Counted from the stretch's first letter, positions 6,694 to 19,025 are shown. The stretch is DNA of 64,000 nt from Bacilli bacterium (GCA_018401215.1 JAGYLA010000001.1:62001-126000), one strand, 5' to 3'. Translations and numbers: made by a program. Notes: generated from the sequence alone by a model not told the origin.

Positions 6694-9600
6694 ATTTTAA
6701 GCTAGAACCATCTGGAAAACATCGTGTTCGACGTAACTATTCGCGTGTTAAATTAAATGCCGATCTACCAGGATTGATCGACATTCAACTTGAGTCATTT
6801 GAGTGGTTTAAGACCATTGGATTGCGTGAGTTATTTGACTACATCAACCCAATTGAAAACCATAACGGAAACATCAAAATGTATTTTGGTGAGTATGAGT
6901 TCGAGGCACCAGTTCACGACATCGCAGAAAGCAAGCGACGTGAAGTACACTACTCTAGCAAACTAAAAATTAACGTAAAACTAGTGTTTGAAGACACCGG
7001 TGAAGTCAAAGAGGAATCCTTGTATTTGGGGGATGTTCCGATGATGACTCCAGATGGTACTTTTGTGATCAATGGAGCGCAACGAGTCATTGTGACGCAG
7101 ATTATCCGAAGTGCGGGTGTTTATTTCACCAAAGAATTTGATAAAAAACGCAACGCTGATATTTATATGGGACAAGTGATTCCAACGCGTGGAGCTTGGC
7201 TTGAATTTGAAATCAAATCGCGCGATGAATTGTATGTCAAATTAGATCGCTCGAAAAAACTTGAAATGACGGTACTTGCTCGTGCGCTTGGGGTTCAGAC
7301 CAACGAAGAGATTGTTGATTTGTTTGGTGAAAACGACTACTTGTTTGAAACCTTAGCCAAAGACCCAACCAACACCACCGATGCCGCATTACTCAAAACC
7401 TTTACCATCATTCGTAATGGAGAAACAGGAACTGTTGACGGCGCGAAAGCGACGTTGTTTTCTCGTTTCTTTGATGAAAAACGATATGACTTGGCGGCCG
7501 TAGGCCGTTATAAAGTGAATCAAAAATTAGACTTGCTTGAACGAGCACGTGGGCATGCGCTTGCGACGGATTTGATTGACCCCAAAACAGGCGAAGTCTT
7601 GTATGAAAAAGATACCGTGTTAACTCGCGATATTTTAGATGACTTGAGAACCCGTCGAAGTTTATTTGCGAAAACAATCAACTACTCTGGAAACTGGTTT
7701 GATGAACCAATTGTCGTTGAAGTGATTGATTTGTTGATCAAACAAGACGATGATACGTCACATCAAGTTCGTGTGGTTGGAAATGACTCCACCGAACAAC
7801 GAACCATTTTGACTCCATCTGATATTTTTGCATCCATTAGTTACTACATGAACATGTATGACGGTTGTGGATTTGATATGGTCATTGACCACTTGCAAAA
7901 CCGTCGTTTGCGTTTGGTTGGAGAATTACTCCAAAACCAATTTCGCATTGGATTGACGAAAATTGACAAACGAATTCGCGAAAACATGTCAACCAAAGAA
8001 CCCGCAGAAATGAAACCAAAAAACTTGATAGAGGCCAAACAATTGACCTCAACAATCAAGGAATTTTTTGGGTCTAGTCAGTTGAGTCAGTTTATGGCGC
8101 AAACCAATCCACTCGATGAATTGACGCACAAGCGTCGAATTTCAGCCCTTGGGCCAGGTGGATTATCTAGAGAACGTGCTTCGTATGAAGTACGTGATGT
8201 TCACTATTCTCATTATGGTCGCATTTGCCCGATTGAAACCCCAGAAGGGCCAAACATCGGGTTGATCAATAGTTTGAGTATTTATGCCAAAGTGAATCAA
8301 TATGGCTTCATTGAAACACCGTATTATCAAATTGACAAAAAGACCGGCAAAGTCATCGCTGACAAAATTGTCTATTTGGACGCGGACAAAGAAGAACACT
8401 TTGTTATCGCTCAAGCCAACTTGGAGTTAGACAAAGACAACCGAATTGTTGAAGAAGAAGTTGTCGGTCGTCATTACGGAGAAACCAATTTGTACAAGCG
8501 TGAGCTTGTTGATTACATTGATGTTTCCCCCAAACAAATTGTGTCGGTATCAACAGCGTGTATTCCCTTCTTAGAACACGATGATGCAAACCGTGCCCTT
8601 ATGGGGGCAAACATGCAACGTCAAGCAATTCCTTTGATGCGTACCGAAGCCCCATTTGTTGGGACAGGTATCGAATACAAAGCAGCCCAAGATTCAGGGT
8701 CAGCGATTGTTGCTCAAGGGGACGGAACAGTTGAATACGTTGATGCCACAAAAATCATTGTCAAAGAAAAAGGCCAAAAACGAGTGTATCCACTCGCGAA
8801 GTTTATTCGCTCCAACCAATCGACTAACATTTCACATCGCCCGATTGTTACCATTGGCGACAAGATTGAAAAATTTGATGTCATTGCTGATGGTCCTGCG
8901 ATGGACAAGGGTGAACTCGCAATCGGTCGTAACGCAGTCGTTGCCTTCATGACATGGAATGGCTACAACTATGAAGATGCGATCGTTATGAGTGAACGAT
9001 TGGTCAAAGATGATGTGTATACATCGATTCATATTGAAGATTATCAAGTCGAAGTTCGTGATACGAAAGTCGGTAAAGAAGAGATTACACGTGAAATTCC
9101 TGGTGCTGAAAGCGAGAGTTTACGTCTGCTTGATGAACGAGGCATTGTATATGTAGGAGCTGAAGTCAAAGCGGGCCAAATCTTGGTCGGTAAGATCACG
9201 CCAAAAGGAGTTGCAGATTTAAGCAACTTTGAAAAATTGATTTTTGCGATTTATTCGGAAAAAGCACGTGATGTGAAAGATACCTCATTACGCGTACCTC
9301 ACTCTGGTGGGGGAATTGTCTCGCAAGTTCAATATTTCTCAACCGCCAATGGTGATGATTTGCCTAACGGTGTGAATGAACTTGTTCGTGTCTACATCAT
9401 TCAAAAACGTAAAATTCACGAAGGCGATAAAATGGCCGGTCGACATGGAAACAAAGGGGTCATTTCAAAAATTCTCCCAATGGAAGACATGCCGTACATG
9501 GAAGATGGAACACCGATCGATATCATGTTAAACCCACTTGGGGTTCCTTCTCGAATGAACATTGGTCAAGTCCTTGAATTGCATTTAGGCATGGCTGCAA

Positions 9601-10187
9601 AAAAACTAGGCATCCATGTTGCAACCCCTGTATTTGATGGAGTGCGTGGAACCGACTTGAAAGACATCATGGCGGAAGCTGGGATGGATGACGACGGTAA
9701 AATGTGGTTGTATGATGGCCAAACAGGACGTCGTTATGACAACAAAGTTAGTGTCGGCGTCATGTATATGGTGAAACTTGCCCACATGGTTGATGACAAA
9801 TTACATGCGCGCAGTGTGGGGCCGTACATTTTGGTCACACAGCAACCAATGGGTGGTAAAGCGCAAAATGGTGGACAGCGATTTGGCGAGATGGAAGTAT
9901 GGGCATTAGAAGCATACGGTGCCGCATATACCTTGCAAGAAATGTTGACCGTGAAGTCCGATGACATCATCGGCCGTAATAAAGTCTTTAAAGCGATTGT
10001 TAACGGAACACCGATTCCTGATGGTAGTGTGCCAGAAAGTTTCCGAGTCTTAGTCAAAGAGCTCCAAGCACTAGGAATTAGTGTCAAGCTGATGACCAAA
10101 GACGGCATTGACGAAGCCAACAAATCACTGGTTCAAGAACAAGAAGAAGACTACATCCGTAAATACGGTGTAGACGAAAGAATATAA
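6690..10187 (+). CDS. rpoB: DNA-directed RNA polymerase beta subunit
   Basis: 1165 residues, a normal length for the lineage. Recognised segments include SGVYF-type [11 protein letters not shown] near 141, the rifampicin cluster [20 protein letters not shown] (about 461-480), the region [20 protein letters not shown], and the C-terminal [20 protein letters not shown] segment. It forms the catalytic core with beta prime. Compared with E. coli and Bacillus, the Asp at the E. coli 516 position is Ala here (residue 470, codon GCG at 8097-8099), while the equivalents of His526 (residue 480) and Ser531 (485) are kept. The start is ATG at 6690 overlapping the preceding stop; GAGGGG lies upstream. 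Confidence 0.98.
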   Translation: MNFKLEPSGKHRVRRNYSRVKLNADLPGLIDIQLESFEWFKTIGLRELFDYINPIENHNGNIKMYFGEYEFEAPVHDIAESKRREVHYSSKLKINVKLVFEDTGEVKEESLYLGDVPMMTPDGTFVINGAQRVIVTQIIRSAGVYFTKEFDKKRNADIYMGQVIPTRGAWLEFEIKSRDELYVKLDRSKKLEMTVLARALGVQTNEEIVDLFGENDYLFETLAKDPTNTTDAALLKTFTIIRNGETGTVDGAKATLFSRFFDEKRYDLAAVGRYKVNQKLDLLERARGHALATDLIDPKTGEVLYEKDTVLTRDILDDLRTRRSLFAKTINYSGNWFDEPIVVEVIDLLIKQDDDTSHQVRVVGNDSTEQRTILTPSDIFASISYYMNMYDGCGFDMVIDHLQNRRLRLVGELLQNQFRIGLTKIDKRIRENMSTKEPAEMKPKNLIEAKQLTSTIKEFFGSSQLSQFMAQTNPLDELTHKRRISALGPGGLSRERASYEVRDVHYSHYGRICPIETPEGPNIGLINSLSIYAKVNQYGFIETPYYQIDKKTGKVIADKIVYLDADKEEHFVIAQANLELDKDNRIVEEEVVGRHYGETNLYKRELVDYIDVSPKQIVSVSTACIPFLEHDDANRALMGANMQRQAIPLMRTEAPFVGTGIEYKAAQDSGSAIVAQGDGTVEYVDATKIIVKEKGQKRVYPLAKFIRSNQSTNISHRPIVTIGDKIEKFDVIADGPAMDKGELAIGRNAVVAFMTWNGYNYEDAIVMSERLVKDDVYTSIHIEDYQVEVRDTKVGKEEITREIPGAESESLRLLDERGIVYVGAEVKAGQILVGKITPKGVADLSNFEKLIFAIYSEKARDVKDTSLRVPHSGGGIVSQVQYFSTANGDDLPNGVNELVRVYIIQKRKIHEGDKMAGRHGNKGVISKILPMEDMPYMEDGTPIDIMLNPLGVPSRMNIGQVLELHLGMAAKKLGIHVATPVFDGVRGTDLKDIMAEAGMDDDGKMWLYDGQTGRRYDNKVSVGVMYMVKLAHMVDDKLHARSVGPYILVTQQPMGGKAQNGGQRFGEMEVWALEAYGAAYTLQEMLTVKSDDIIGRNKVFKAIVNGTPIPDGSVPESFRVLVKELQALGISVKLMTKDGIDEANKSLVQEQEEDYIRKYGVDERI

Positions 10188-10199
10188 GGGAGGGTACGA

Positions 10200-13100
10200 A
10201 TGGGAAAATATGAATATATTCAAATTCAATTAGCCTCACCCAATGAAATTCGTGGTTGGAGTTACGGTGAAGTCAAGTCCGGAGAAACGATCAATTACCG
10301 GACTGGTAAACCCGAAGTCGAAGGACTCTTTTGCGAGGTCATCTTTGGACCAACCAAAGACTTTCAATGTTCTTGTACCAAGTCAAAACGTCAAACCGAC
10401 ATTGGTCAAAAATGTGACAAATGTGGGGTAGAAATTACCGAAGCTAAAGTTCGTCGTGAACGTATGGGACACATTGAACTCGCTGCACCTGTTGTGCATG
10501 AGTGGTATTTCAAATCCGGAAAATTAGCGACACTCTTGGAAATGAAAAAGGATGAATTACGTCGCATCATGTATTTGGCGGCGTACATTGTCATCCAACC
10601 AGGTGAGACGGATTTGACGAAAAATCAAATCTTGTCTGAACAAGACCATGCCCGATTCTTAACGCAATATGGCAATCGTTTCAAAGCCTTGACGGGCGCA
10701 GAAGCGATTGAAAAATTATTGACGGACATGAATTTGGAAGTCGAAGATCAAAAACTTCGTCGTGAATTAGAGATTGCACCCAAACAAAAACGCAGTCATT
10801 TGACGAAGCGTTTGGACATCATTGAAGCGTTCATGCATTCAGAAAACCGTCCCGAGTGGATGGTGCTTCATGTGCTTCCCGTGTTACCACCGGATTTACG
10901 TCCGTTGGTGCAATTGGATGGGGGACGCTTTGCGACCACCGACTTGAACAAACTATACAAACGAATCATCGACAGAAACAAACGTTTGCGTAAGCTATAT
11001 ACGCAAAATGCACCGTATTTGATGATCAAAAACGAAAAACGAATGATCCAAGAAGCGGTTGATGCGTTGATTGACAACTCGTCGAAAAAAGCACGCCGCG
11101 TCATGGAAAAAAACCGTCCACTCAAGAGTTTGTCCGAGTCACTTCAAGGAAAACAAGGACGTTTTCGTCAAAACTTGCTTGGAAAACGTGTTGATTATTC
11201 TGGACGTAGTGTCATCGTTGTTGGTCCCGATTTGCAAATGCACCAATGTGGGCTTCCTAAACAAATGGCGTTGTCGTTATTTCGTCCGTTTGTCATTCGT
11301 CAAATGATTGAAGATGAACTTGAACCAAACATGTCAACCAACAAGGCGAAGATTTTGATTGACCGTGAAGACCCACGGGTCTGGGCGGAGTTAGAAAAAG
11401 TGATTCGTGAGCACCCCGTGCTCTTGAACCGTGCACCAACCCTTCACCGTTTGGGCATTCAAGCATTTGAACCCAAACTCGTGGAAGGAAAAGCGATTCG
11501 TCTGCATCCGCTTGTAACACCAGCATTCAATGCGGACTTTGACGGCGACCAAATGGCGGTTCACTTACCACTATCTGCAGAAGCGCAAGCAGAAGCACGA
11601 TTGTTGATGTTGGCATCAAATAACATTTTAAATCCAAAAGATGGAAAACCCGTCGTTACTCCGTCGCAAGACATGGTCCTTGGGAACTTTTATTTGACGA
11701 TTGAACGGGTTGGAGATTTGGGCGAAGGATCGGTCTTTAAAGATCAAAACGAAGCCGAACTTGCGTATGAAAGTGGTGTCATTTCACTGCATGCTCGTAT
11801 TGCACTGCCTGCGAAAAACTTTCCACTCTTTAAATTAACCAACGAACAACGCGAACAGTATTTGATTACGACATATGGCAAACTTATTTTTAATAATATT
11901 TTACCTACAGAGTATGTGCCAGAAGCCTTTTCGTATTTGAATGAGCCAACGTTTGAAAATCTAACTGGCATCATTGATGACAAGTTCTTTGTTGCACGTG
12001 GGACGAACATTCGTGAGTACTGTAAAGCGCAACCGATTGTTTCAGCATTCAAAAAAGGATTCTTATCTGACATCATTGCGCATGTGTTGAAGTTGAGTCA
12101 TACGACAGAAACATCAAAAATGCTCGATAAAATGAAGGATTTGGGATTCAAATACTCTACCATCGCTGGAATTACCGTTGCATCTAGTGATGTCAAAATT
12201 GTCAAAAATAAACCAAAAGTCATTGAAAAAGCCCAAACCCAAGTTCGTCGTTATCAAGCAGCATATGAACGTGGCTTGTTAACCAATACCGAGCGCTATG
12301 ACCGTACAATCAAAGAATGGGACTTGGCGAAGAAAACACTGGAAGATGTGATTCGTACTGAAATGGCCGAACAAGCTGATACGAACGATATTTATATGAT
12401 GGCGCACTCTGGTGCCCGTGGAAATGCCTCAAACTTTACTCAGTTAGAAGGGATGCGTGGCTTGATGGCGAACCCGTCAGGGAAAACAATCGAGTTACCA
12501 ATCATCTCTGCCTTTATTGAAGGATTATCGATGTCAGAGTTCTTTATCTCGACGCACGGAGCCCGCAAAGGGTCGACCGATACGGCATTGAAAACCGCGG
12601 ACTCAGGCTATTTGACACGTCGTTTGTGCGACGTCAGTCAAGAAATCGTCATCACCGAAGAAGATTGTGGCACCGACCGTGGATTCTTGGTTGCCGATTT
12701 ACGCAACGAAGACGGCACGATGTTAGAAACGATTCGTGACCGGATTGTTGGTCGATTTGCCTCTTCCCAAGTGGTCCATCCGACGACTGAAGCATTGATA
12801 GTGGATCGTAACCAATACATTACCGAAGAACTTGCGGACACGTTACTTGCCGCAGGCGTGACAGAAGTCATGATTCGATCGAACTTGACGTGTGAAACTC
12901 GTGGTGGACTATGTATTCACTGTTACGGGAAAAACTTAGCAACTGGAACCGTTGTTGAAATCGGCGAAGCAGTCGGAACGATTGCTGCTCAATCGATTGG
13001 GGAACCAGGAACTCAGTTGACCATGCGAACGTTTCACACCGGTGGTGTGGCCGGAACCGATATCACGCAAGGGTTACCTCGAATTGAACAGTTATTTGAA

Positions 13101-13808
13101 GCACGGAATCCAAAAAACCCTGCTGCCATTGCGGAAATTGAAGGAACAGTCAAAGACATTCAACTAGCAGAGCGCGGGAATCATTACATCATTACGGTAG
13201 AAGGCAAGTATCATACGATTGACCATAAAACCGAATCGGCAAACGTCAACATGGTTGTGGCCGTCGGAGATAAAGTCGATCTTGGTCAACCGATGACCGA
13301 AGGACACATTTCACCAAAAGACTTATTGCGAGTCGCAACGGTGGATAAGGTACAAAACTACATATTGAAAGAAGTACAAAAAGTGTACCGCTCTCAAGGT
13401 GTTGAAATTCAAGACAAACACATTGAAGTGATTGTTGGACAGATGTTTAAAAACATCATGATTGTTGAGGAAGGGGATACGAAATTACTCCCTGGAATTT
13501 TGGTCCCGATTGATCAATACCAAAAAGCAAACTTGGCCGCCTTGATGGAAGGAAAAAATCCCGCCATCGGTCGTCCGCAGATTTTGTCGATTACGAAGTC
13601 TGCCGTCAACTCAGAGTCTTTCTTGAGTGCAGCCAGTTTCCAACAAACAACTAAAGTATTAACCGATGCCGCCATTCAAGGCAAGATTGACCCATTACGT
13701 GGGCTCAAGGAAAATGTCATTATCGGTGGCTTGATTCCAGCCGGAACCGGTTTGATTAAAAATGTCGGTATCTCCTACGAAGAACCAGAAGTGTGGGACG
13801 AAGAATAA
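10200..13808 (+). CDS. rpoC: DNA-directed RNA polymerase beta prime subunit
   Basis: 1202 residues. The N-terminal zinc ribbon is present (CSC near 60 and CDKCGVE near 75), the catalytic magnesium loop [12 protein letters not shown] is near 441-452, the trigger-loop region is near 770-800, and a second zinc site is [11 protein letters not shown] near 899-909. The start follows a GGGAGGG ribosome site 12 bases after rpoB. A strong terminator follows immediately. No large lineage insertion is obvious by length. Confidence 0.98.
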   Translation: MGKYEYIQIQLASPNEIRGWSYGEVKSGETINYRTGKPEVEGLFCEVIFGPTKDFQCSCTKSKRQTDIGQKCDKCGVEITEAKVRRERMGHIELAAPVVHEWYFKSGKLATLLEMKKDELRRIMYLAAYIVIQPGETDLTKNQILSEQDHARFLTQYGNRFKALTGAEAIEKLLTDMNLEVEDQKLRRELEIAPKQKRSHLTKRLDIIEAFMHSENRPEWMVLHVLPVLPPDLRPLVQLDGGRFATTDLNKLYKRIIDRNKRLRKLYTQNAPYLMIKNEKRMIQEAVDALIDNSSKKARRVMEKNRPLKSLSESLQGKQGRFRQNLLGKRVDYSGRSVIVVGPDLQMHQCGLPKQMALSLFRPFVIRQMIEDELEPNMSTNKAKILIDREDPRVWAELEKVIREHPVLLNRAPTLHRLGIQAFEPKLVEGKAIRLHPLVTPAFNADFDGDQMAVHLPLSAEAQAEARLLMLASNNILNPKDGKPVVTPSQDMVLGNFYLTIERVGDLGEGSVFKDQNEAELAYESGVISLHARIALPAKNFPLFKLTNEQREQYLITTYGKLIFNNILPTEYVPEAFSYLNEPTFENLTGIIDDKFFVARGTNIREYCKAQPIVSAFKKGFLSDIIAHVLKLSHTTETSKMLDKMKDLGFKYSTIAGITVASSDVKIVKNKPKVIEKAQTQVRRYQAAYERGLLTNTERYDRTIKEWDLAKKTLEDVIRTEMAEQADTNDIYMMAHSGARGNASNFTQLEGMRGLMANPSGKTIELPIISAFIEGLSMSEFFISTHGARKGSTDTALKTADSGYLTRRLCDVSQEIVITEEDCGTDRGFLVADLRNEDGTMLETIRDRIVGRFASSQVVHPTTEALIVDRNQYITEELADTLLAAGVTEVMIRSNLTCETRGGLCIHCYGKNLATGTVVEIGEAVGTIAAQSIGEPGTQLTMRTFHTGGVAGTDITQGLPRIEQLFEARNPKNPAAIAEIEGTVKDIQLAERGNHYIITVEGKYHTIDHKTESANVNMVVAVGDKVDLGQPMTEGHISPKDLLRVATVDKVQNYILKEVQKVYRSQGVEIQDKHIEVIVGQMFKNIMIVEEGDTKLLPGILVPIDQYQKANLAALMEGKNPAIGRPQILSITKSAVNSESFLSAASFQQTTKVLTDAAIQGKIDPLRGLKENVIIGGLIPAGTGLIKNVGISYEEPEVWDEE

Positions 13809-13810
13809 AT

Positions 13811-13841
13811 AAAACCCCCTGCCAATCGGCAGGGGGTTTTT
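13811..13841. terminator. Bidirectional terminator after rpoC
   Basis: CCCCCTGCC (13815-13823) pairs with GGCAGGGGG (13828-13836), loop AATC, T5 on the plus strand and A4 upstream giving a short T run on the minus strand. It separates rpoC from the convergent membrane-protein pair. Confidence 0.95.
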
Positions 13842-13846
13842 AATGG

Positions 13847-14236
13847 TTATTTCTTTTGCAAAAGTTTTAATGGTTTCGCTGCGGTTTCCAATACGAGTCG
13901 CGCAGTATAAATGACAGCAACAAAATACACCACATTGATGGCTAATGCATAAAGCGTCAACCTAAAGTAAAACTTGTTTTCACTCAAATAGGCAAGTAGT
14001 GTCATGACCAGGTTTATTGCTAAATTGGCAAGATAACCCAAACTTAAGTAGGCATATAGTAAGGCAAACCCTTCAAGCTGATTTAACACATCAAGCAGTG
14101 GAGCGTCTGCGCTCAATTGATCTTGCACCGCAGTGGCAAAGGTTAAAAAAGGTTCTGGAACGAAGGCAATTAGAATAACAAAGGCGGAGATGAAACCAAC
14201 CGACACCACCGCATATAGCTGATACATTCGTTTCAT
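13847..14236 (-). CDS. Small integral membrane protein of unknown function (second of pair)
   Basis: 129 residues with four likely membrane spans (about 7-28, 56-75, 78-92 and 94-116) and a basic tail (KPLKLLQKK). I do not recognise the family. It starts with ATG at 14236, overlapping the preceding reverse-strand gene by four bases (ATGA), so the two are translated together. Both proteins open with a similar short basic segment and span (for example YQLYAVVSVGFISAF here and IKLYFVASIVLIALV in the partner), both have a loop after span 1, and both end with a span plus a Leu/Lys-rich tail. A divergent duplicate pair that may form a heterodimer is plausible but not shown. Confidence 0.7.
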   Translation of the reverse strand: MKRMYQLYAVVSVGFISAFVILIAFVPEPFLTFATAVQDQLSADAPLLDVLNQLEGFALLYAYLSLGYLANLAINLVMTLLAYLSENKFYFRLTLYALAINVVYFVAVIYTARLVLETAAKPLKLLQKK

Positions 14237-14589
14237 AAGATGCTACCCAGTGAGAATGGCTGTTTTTTTAATAAGCGACGCAGTAATACAATCAACACGA
14301 AGCCATAAATCACATTGACCACAAATGTATAAAGTGCTGTTTTGGCCGTGTAGTCCATCGATTCTTGCTTGGCGTAACTTGCAACTGCAATAAAACTGGA
14401 AACACCAACGTTGGCAATCCACAAGCGAATCAACAAGAGTAGGTTTTGTTCGATGGTGGCGTAGTCCAACCCAGCCGCTTCATAAAATGTCCATGATTCA
14501 CCAAAGTAGACAATCGCGAGTGCGACAGTCACAAGAGCGATCAAGACAATCGATGCCACAAAATATAGTTTGATGAGTTGTTTGTACAT
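14233..14589 (-). CDS. Small integral membrane protein of unknown function (first of pair)
   Basis: 118 residues with about four spans (7-28, 48-67 region, 83-103 and nearby) and a basic C terminus (LLRRLLKKQPF). No family is recognised. The ATG at 14589 follows an AAAGGAC ribosome site, and an extended -10 candidate (TGCTATAGT on the minus strand, about 14603-14611) lies just upstream. It is transcribed away from the rpsL promoter, between rpoC and rpsL, a site where Bacillus relatives carry an L7Ae-like protein gene on the other strand. Confidence 0.7.
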   Translation of the reverse strand: MYKQLIKLYFVASIVLIALVTVALAIVYFGESWTFYEAAGLDYATIEQNLLLLIRLWIANVGVSSFIAVASYAKQESMDYTAKTALYTFVVNVIYGFVLIVLLRRLLKKQPFSLGSIL

Positions 14590-14671
14590 AAGGAATGTCC
14601 TTTCGATTCACTATAGCATATTCAAAAACCAAACTTTTCACTAAATGTCTCAGACAAATGTACTGAATTTC

Positions 14672-14700
14672 TTGACATACGTTAGGCAACTAATTATAAT
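14672..14700 (+). promoter_or_regulatory. Consensus promoter of the rpsL-rpsG-fusA operon
   Basis: TTGACA at 14672-14677 and TATAAT at 14695-14700 with a 17-base spacer: a perfect sigma-A consensus, the strongest promoter seen in the window. Confidence 0.95.
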
Positions 14701-14706
14701 GGTAAG

Positions 14707-14795
14707 GCTTGATAAGAAATGGCTTTGTCATCGAACAAAGTCATTAAAAAAGTGATAAATGAAACACCCGGTAATGTGGGTAGAGAGGAGACCTT
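14707..14795 (+). promoter_or_regulatory. rpsL leader with conserved-looking hairpin
   Basis: The leader of about 89 bases contains a 10-bp hairpin (14719-14728 with 14735-14744, one G-U pair, loop CATCGA), an A-rich stretch and the AGAGGAGA ribosome site. No T tract follows, so it is not a terminator. A ribosomal-protein autoregulatory leader is possible but unproven. Confidence 0.4.
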
Positions 14796-15212
14796 ATGCC
14801 AACAATCAATCAATTACTCAAATCAGGACGCACTAGTAAAACGAAAAAAAGTAAATCCCGTCACTTAAATGTAGGAATGAACTCACTGCAAAAGAAACAA
14901 ACGATGTCATTCTCTCCACAAAAACGTGGCGTTTGTACCCGTGTGTCAACAATGACACCGCGTAAACCAAATTCAGCATTGCGTAAATTTGCTCGTGTGC
15001 GTTTAAGCAATGGGGAAGAAGTTACTGCATACATTCCAGGAATTGGCCATAGTTTGCAAGAACACTCCGTCGTATTAATTCGCGGCGGGAAAGCAAAAGA
15101 CTTGGCTGGAGTTCGTTATCATATCGTCCGTGGAACATTAGACACGACCGGTGTTGAGAACCGCATGCAAGGCCGTAGTAAATACGGTACAAGAAAACCA
15201 AAAACCAAATAA
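14796..15212 (+). CDS. rpsL: 30S ribosomal protein S12
   Basis: 138 residues, the Bacillus-type length. [20 protein letters not shown] (41-60) and [10 protein letters not shown] match S12 at the decoding centre. Residue 56 is Arg (codon CGT in ATGACACCGCGTAAA), where most S12 proteins have Lys (Bacillus Lys56, E. coli Lys42). Lys101 is kept, but residue 104 is Ala where KDLPG is usual. Substitutions at both regions are classical streptomycin-resistance sites. The start is ATG after AGAGGAGA. Confidence 0.98.
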   Translation: MPTINQLLKSGRTSKTKKSKSRHLNVGMNSLQKKQTMSFSPQKRGVCTRVSTMTPRKPNSALRKFARVRLSNGEEVTAYIPGIGHSLQEHSVVLIRGGKAKDLAGVRYHIVRGTLDTTGVENRMQGRSKYGTRKPKTK

Positions 15213-15230
15213 TGAAAGGAGGCGAGTAAT

Positions 15231-15701
15231 ATGCCTCGTAAAGGAAACGTTCCAAAACGAAATGTATTAGCAGATCCTGTCTATAGTTCAAAACTCGTCG
15301 CCAAGCTGATTAATAAGGTCATGTTGGATGGGAAAAAAGGAACTGCTCAACAAATCTTATACAGTGCGTTTGATCGTATTGAAGCATCGACCAAAGAAAA
15401 TCCGCTCGATGTGTTTCAAAAAGCATTAGAAAACATCATGCCTGTCTTGGAAGTTCGTTCCCGCCGTGTTGGCGGAAGTAATTACCAAGTACCAGTTGAA
15501 GTTCGTCCCGAACGACGAACAACCTTGGGTCTTCGTTGGCTTGTTCAATATGCCCGTCTTCGTAATGAACGCACGATGGAAGAACGATTAGCAAAAGAAA
15601 TTATGGATGCAGCAAATGGACAAGGAAACTCCGTGAAAAAACGCGAAGATATCCACCGAATGGCAGAAGCCAACAAAGCCTTTGCGCATTACCGCTGGTA
15701 A
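15231..15701 (+). CDS. rpsG: 30S ribosomal protein S7
   Basis: 156 residues, standard length. [10 protein letters not shown] opens the protein; [19 protein letters not shown] (about 78-96) and the C-terminal [15 protein letters not shown] are diagnostic. S7 nucleates the 30S head and can repress the str operon in some bacteria. The AAAGGAGG site lies 8 bases before the ATG. fusA follows 6 bases after the stop. Confidence 0.98.
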   Translation: MPRKGNVPKRNVLADPVYSSKLVAKLINKVMLDGKKGTAQQILYSAFDRIEASTKENPLDVFQKALENIMPVLEVRSRRVGGSNYQVPVEVRPERRTTLGLRWLVQYARLRNERTMEERLAKEIMDAANGQGNSVKKREDIHRMAEANKAFAHYRW

Positions 15702-15707
15702 GTCGAT

Positions 15708-17777
15708 ATGGCACGCCAGTTTAGTTTAGAGCGAACTCGTAATATTGGCATTATGGCCCATATTGATGCGGGGAAAACAACAGCTACTGAGCGCATTCTA
15801 TTCCATACCGGAAAAACTCATAAAATCGGCGAAACCCATGATGGTGCGTCGCAAATGGACTGGATGGCACAAGAACAAGAACGTGGTATTACCATTACCT
15901 CAGCAGCAACAACAGCTTATTGGAAAGACAATCGAATCAACATCATTGATACCCCAGGCCACGTCGACTTCACCGTCGAAGTGTCTCGAAGCTTACGAGT
16001 TCTTGATGGCGCTGTGGCGCTTCTGGATGGTCAAGCTGGAGTGGAACCACAAACCGAAACTGTTTGGCGACAAGCCACAGAATATAAAGTTCCACGAATC
16101 TGTTTTGTCAATAAGATGGATAAAACGGGTGCCGATTTCATGTTTAGTTTGAATACCTTACGTGATCGACTCGGTGCCAATGCGCATGCCATTCAACTTC
16201 CGATTGGTGCCGAAGATAAATTCCAAGGCATTATCGATTTGATTGGTTGGACCGCATACACGTTTGACGGCAATCAAAAAGAAGACGCAACGGAGATTCC
16301 AATTCCAACAGACATGGAAACCGAAGCGCAAATTCAACGCGATATCTTGGTGGAAGCACTTGCCGATTACAATGAAGAATTGATGATGTTGTATTTGGAA
16401 GGTGAACCGATTCCTGTTTCGCTGATCAAATCATCACTGCGAACCGCAACCCTTAGCGTCGAGTTTTTCCCGGTCCTTTGTGGGTCAGCCTTTAAAAACA
16501 AAGGCGTCAAGTTGCTTTTGGATGCTGTTATTGATTACTTACCTTCACCCACTGATGTTCCTGACATTGAAGGGGAATTGCCCAATGGCGATGTCGTTAC
16601 TCGTAAATCAAGTGATGCACAACCATTTGCAGCCCTTGCCTTTAAAGTCATGACGGACCCATTTGTTGGACGATTGACATTTTTTCGAGTTTACTCTGGT
16701 ACGTTAAAGAGTGGGTCGTATATCTTAAACGCCAACAAAGAGAAAAAAGAACGAATTGGTCGCTTGCTGCAAATGCACGCGAACAATCGAGAAGAAATCG
16801 ATGAAGTATTCGCAGGGGACATTGCTGCTGCTGTTGGGTTAAAAAACACAACAACCGGTGACACCTTGTGTGCCGAAAAGAGTGAAATCATCTTAGAAGC
16901 AATGCGATTCCCAGAACCGGTTATTAGTGTGGCGATTGAGCCCAACACGAAAGCCGACCAAGACAAAATGGGTGTCGCCTTACAAAAACTTGCCGAAGAA
17001 GATCCAACGTTTCGTACATTCATTGACGAAGAAACGGGTCAAACCATCATTGCCGGAATGGGTGAGCTGCACTTAGAGATCATCGTTGACCGAATGAAGC
17101 GAGAATTTAAAGTCGAAGCAACGGTTGGTGCCCCACAAGTGAGTTACCGAGAAACCTTTACCGAAACCGCAGACGTCGAAGGAAAATTTGTCCGTCAGTC
17201 GGGGGGAAGTGGCCAATATGGTCATGTTTGGATCAAATTTGAACCAAACCCTGGAAAAGGATTTGAATATGTTGATAAAGTCGTCGGTGGAGTGGTTCCT
17301 AGAGAATACATTCCTGCGGTAGAAAAAGGTCTGATTGGCGCGTTGCCAAACGGAGTCTTAGCAGGGTATCCGATGATTGACATCAAAGCAACCATCTTTG
17401 ATGGGTCATACCATGAGGTCGATTCGAATGAAATGGCCTTCCGCGTTGCCGCGAGTATGGCACTTCGAAATGCTGCTGGTAAGTGTAAGCCTGTCTTACT
17501 CGAACCAATTATGGAACTCGAAGTCACCGTTCCCGATGATTACTTGGGGAACGTGATTGGAGACATTACCAAACGCCGTGGACGAATTGAAGGTCAATCT
17601 GGGCGGGCAAACGCTCAAATTGTCAAAGCCAACGTCCCGTTAGCTGAAATGTTTGGCTACGCAACCAGTTTGCGTTCCAATACACAAGGCCGTGGAACCT
17701 ACTCGATGCAGTTTTCCCATTATACGGAAACGCCACGCACGATCGCAGAAGAGATCGTCAAATCCCGAAAAGGATAA
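15708..17777 (+). CDS. fusA: Elongation factor G
   Basis: 689 residues. The GTP-binding domain has AHIDAGKT (17-24), the RGITI switch (about 58-62), DTPGH (about 81-85) and NKMD (about 135-138). Domains II to V follow in the usual order, with the domain IV loop GQSGRAN-type segment near 630. It catalyses translocation. The start lacks an obvious ribosome site (GTAAGTCGAT before ATG), so translation probably depends on coupling to rpsG six bases upstream. Confidence 0.98.
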   Translation: MARQFSLERTRNIGIMAHIDAGKTTATERILFHTGKTHKIGETHDGASQMDWMAQEQERGITITSAATTAYWKDNRINIIDTPGHVDFTVEVSRSLRVLDGAVALLDGQAGVEPQTETVWRQATEYKVPRICFVNKMDKTGADFMFSLNTLRDRLGANAHAIQLPIGAEDKFQGIIDLIGWTAYTFDGNQKEDATEIPIPTDMETEAQIQRDILVEALADYNEELMMLYLEGEPIPVSLIKSSLRTATLSVEFFPVLCGSAFKNKGVKLLLDAVIDYLPSPTDVPDIEGELPNGDVVTRKSSDAQPFAALAFKVMTDPFVGRLTFFRVYSGTLKSGSYILNANKEKKERIGRLLQMHANNREEIDEVFAGDIAAAVGLKNTTTGDTLCAEKSEIILEAMRFPEPVISVAIEPNTKADQDKMGVALQKLAEEDPTFRTFIDEETGQTIIAGMGELHLEIIVDRMKREFKVEATVGAPQVSYRETFTETADVEGKFVRQSGGSGQYGHVWIKFEPNPGKGFEYVDKVVGGVVPREYIPAVEKGLIGALPNGVLAGYPMIDIKATIFDGSYHEVDSNEMAFRVAASMALRNAAGKCKPVLLEPIMELEVTVPDDYLGNVIGDITKRRGRIEGQSGRANAQIVKANVPLAEMFGYATSLRSNTQGRGTYSMQFSHYTETPRTIAEEIVKSRKG

Positions 17778-17781
17778 AGAG

Positions 17782-17810
17782 TTGCGGACCACTTGATATT
17801 CATATAAAAT
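17782..17810 (+). promoter_or_regulatory. Promoter of tuf
   Basis: TTGCGG at 17782-17787 and TAAAAT at 17805-17810, 17-base spacer, starting 4 bases after the fusA stop. It would allow tuf to be made independently of the str operon. Confidence 0.65.
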
Positions 17811-17840
17811 AGAACAGAAAGTTAGTAGGAGGATTCAAAC

Positions 17841-19025
17841 ATGGGTAAAGCCAAATTTGATCGCAATAAACCTCACGTTAATGTTGGAACGATTGGTCAC
17901 GTTGACCACGGTAAAACAACGCTAACCGCAGCGATCACGATAGCATTGTCAAAACGAGGTGGAGCCGCCATCAGAAAATACGATGAAATTGACGGCGCAC
18001 CAGAAGAAAAAGAACGCGGTATTACCATCAACACGGCACACGTCGAATATGAAACAGCAGAACGTCACTATGCGCACGTTGACTGCCCAGGTCATGCCGA
18101 CTACGTCAAAAACATGATTACAGGAGCTGCACAAATGGACGGCGGAATCTTAGTCGTTAGTGCATCCGATGGACCAATGCCACAAACACGCGAGCACATC
18201 TTATTGTCTCGTCAAGTCGGGGTACCTCGTCTTGTTGTATTCATGAACAAAGTGGATATGGTGGATGACGAAGAATTACTCGAACTTGTGGAAATGGAAA
18301 TTCGTGACTTATTAACCGAATATGATTTCCCAGGCGATGAAATTCCAATCATTCGTGGATCTGCACTCAAAGCAATGGAAGGCGACGCTGCATACGAACA
18401 AAAAATCTATGATTTGATGGATGCAGTCGATAGCTATATTCCAACGCCAGAACGTGACGTGGACAAACCATTCATGTTGCCTGTCGAAGACGTCTTTAGT
18501 ATTGCGGGACGTGGTACCGTTGCAACAGGTCGCTTGGACCGTGGACGTATCAAAGTTGGCGACAACTGTGAAATCGTCGGAATTCGTGAAACCCAAACAA
18601 CCGTTATTACTGGTCTTGAAATGTTCCATAAATTACTAGACTATGCAGATGCGGGTGAAAACGTTGGGGCCTTATTACGCGGAACCAAACGTGAAGACAT
18701 CGAACGTGGACAAGTTATTGTGAAACCAGGTTCTGTCACACCACACGCACGCTTCAAGTGCCAAGTATATGTCTTGAGCAAAGAAGAAGGAGGCCGTCAT
18801 ACGCCATTCTTCAGTAACTACCGTCCTCAGTTTTACTTCCGTACCACGGATGTCACTGGAGTGATCGAGTTACCTCAAGGAACCGAAATGGTGATGCCTG
18901 GCGATAACATTGAAATCGTTGTTGAATTGATTCACCCAATTGCGGTGGAACAAGGTACGAAATTCAGTATTCGTGAAGGTGGCCGTACGGTTGGCGCTGG
19001 AAACGTTTCCGAAATTTTAAAATAG
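17841..19025 (+). CDS. tuf: Elongation factor Tu
   Basis: 394 residues. GTPase motifs GHVDHGKT (19-26), [13 protein letters not shown] (about 81-88), NKVDMVDD (about 136-143) and SALKA are all intact. Domains II and III are complete with the YFRTTDVTG segment. EF-Tu delivers aminoacyl-tRNA to the ribosome. AGGAGG stands 7 bases before the ATG. It has its own promoter and a strong terminator. Confidence 0.99.
   Translation: MGKAKFDRNKPHVNVGTIGHVDHGKTTLTAAITIALSKRGGAAIRKYDEIDGAPEEKERGITINTAHVEYETAERHYAHVDCPGHADYVKNMITGAAQMDGGILVVSASDGPMPQTREHILLSRQVGVPRLVVFMNKVDMVDDEELLELVEMEIRDLLTEYDFPGDEIPIIRGSALKAMEGDAAYEQKIYDLMDAVDSYIPTPERDVDKPFMLPVEDVFSIAGRGTVATGRLDRGRIKVGDNCEIVGIRETQTTVITGLEMFHKLLDYADAGENVGALLRGTKREDIERGQVIVKPGSVTPHARFKCQVYVLSKEEGGRHTPFFSNYRPQFYFRTTDVTGVIELPQGTEMVMPGDNIEIVVELIHPIAVEQGTKFSIREGGRTVGAGNVSEILK

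Noticed and set aside
15745-16152. A 135-codon plus-strand frame inside fusA.
   Set aside because: Out-of-frame shadow of the EF-G GTPase domain, which is intact.
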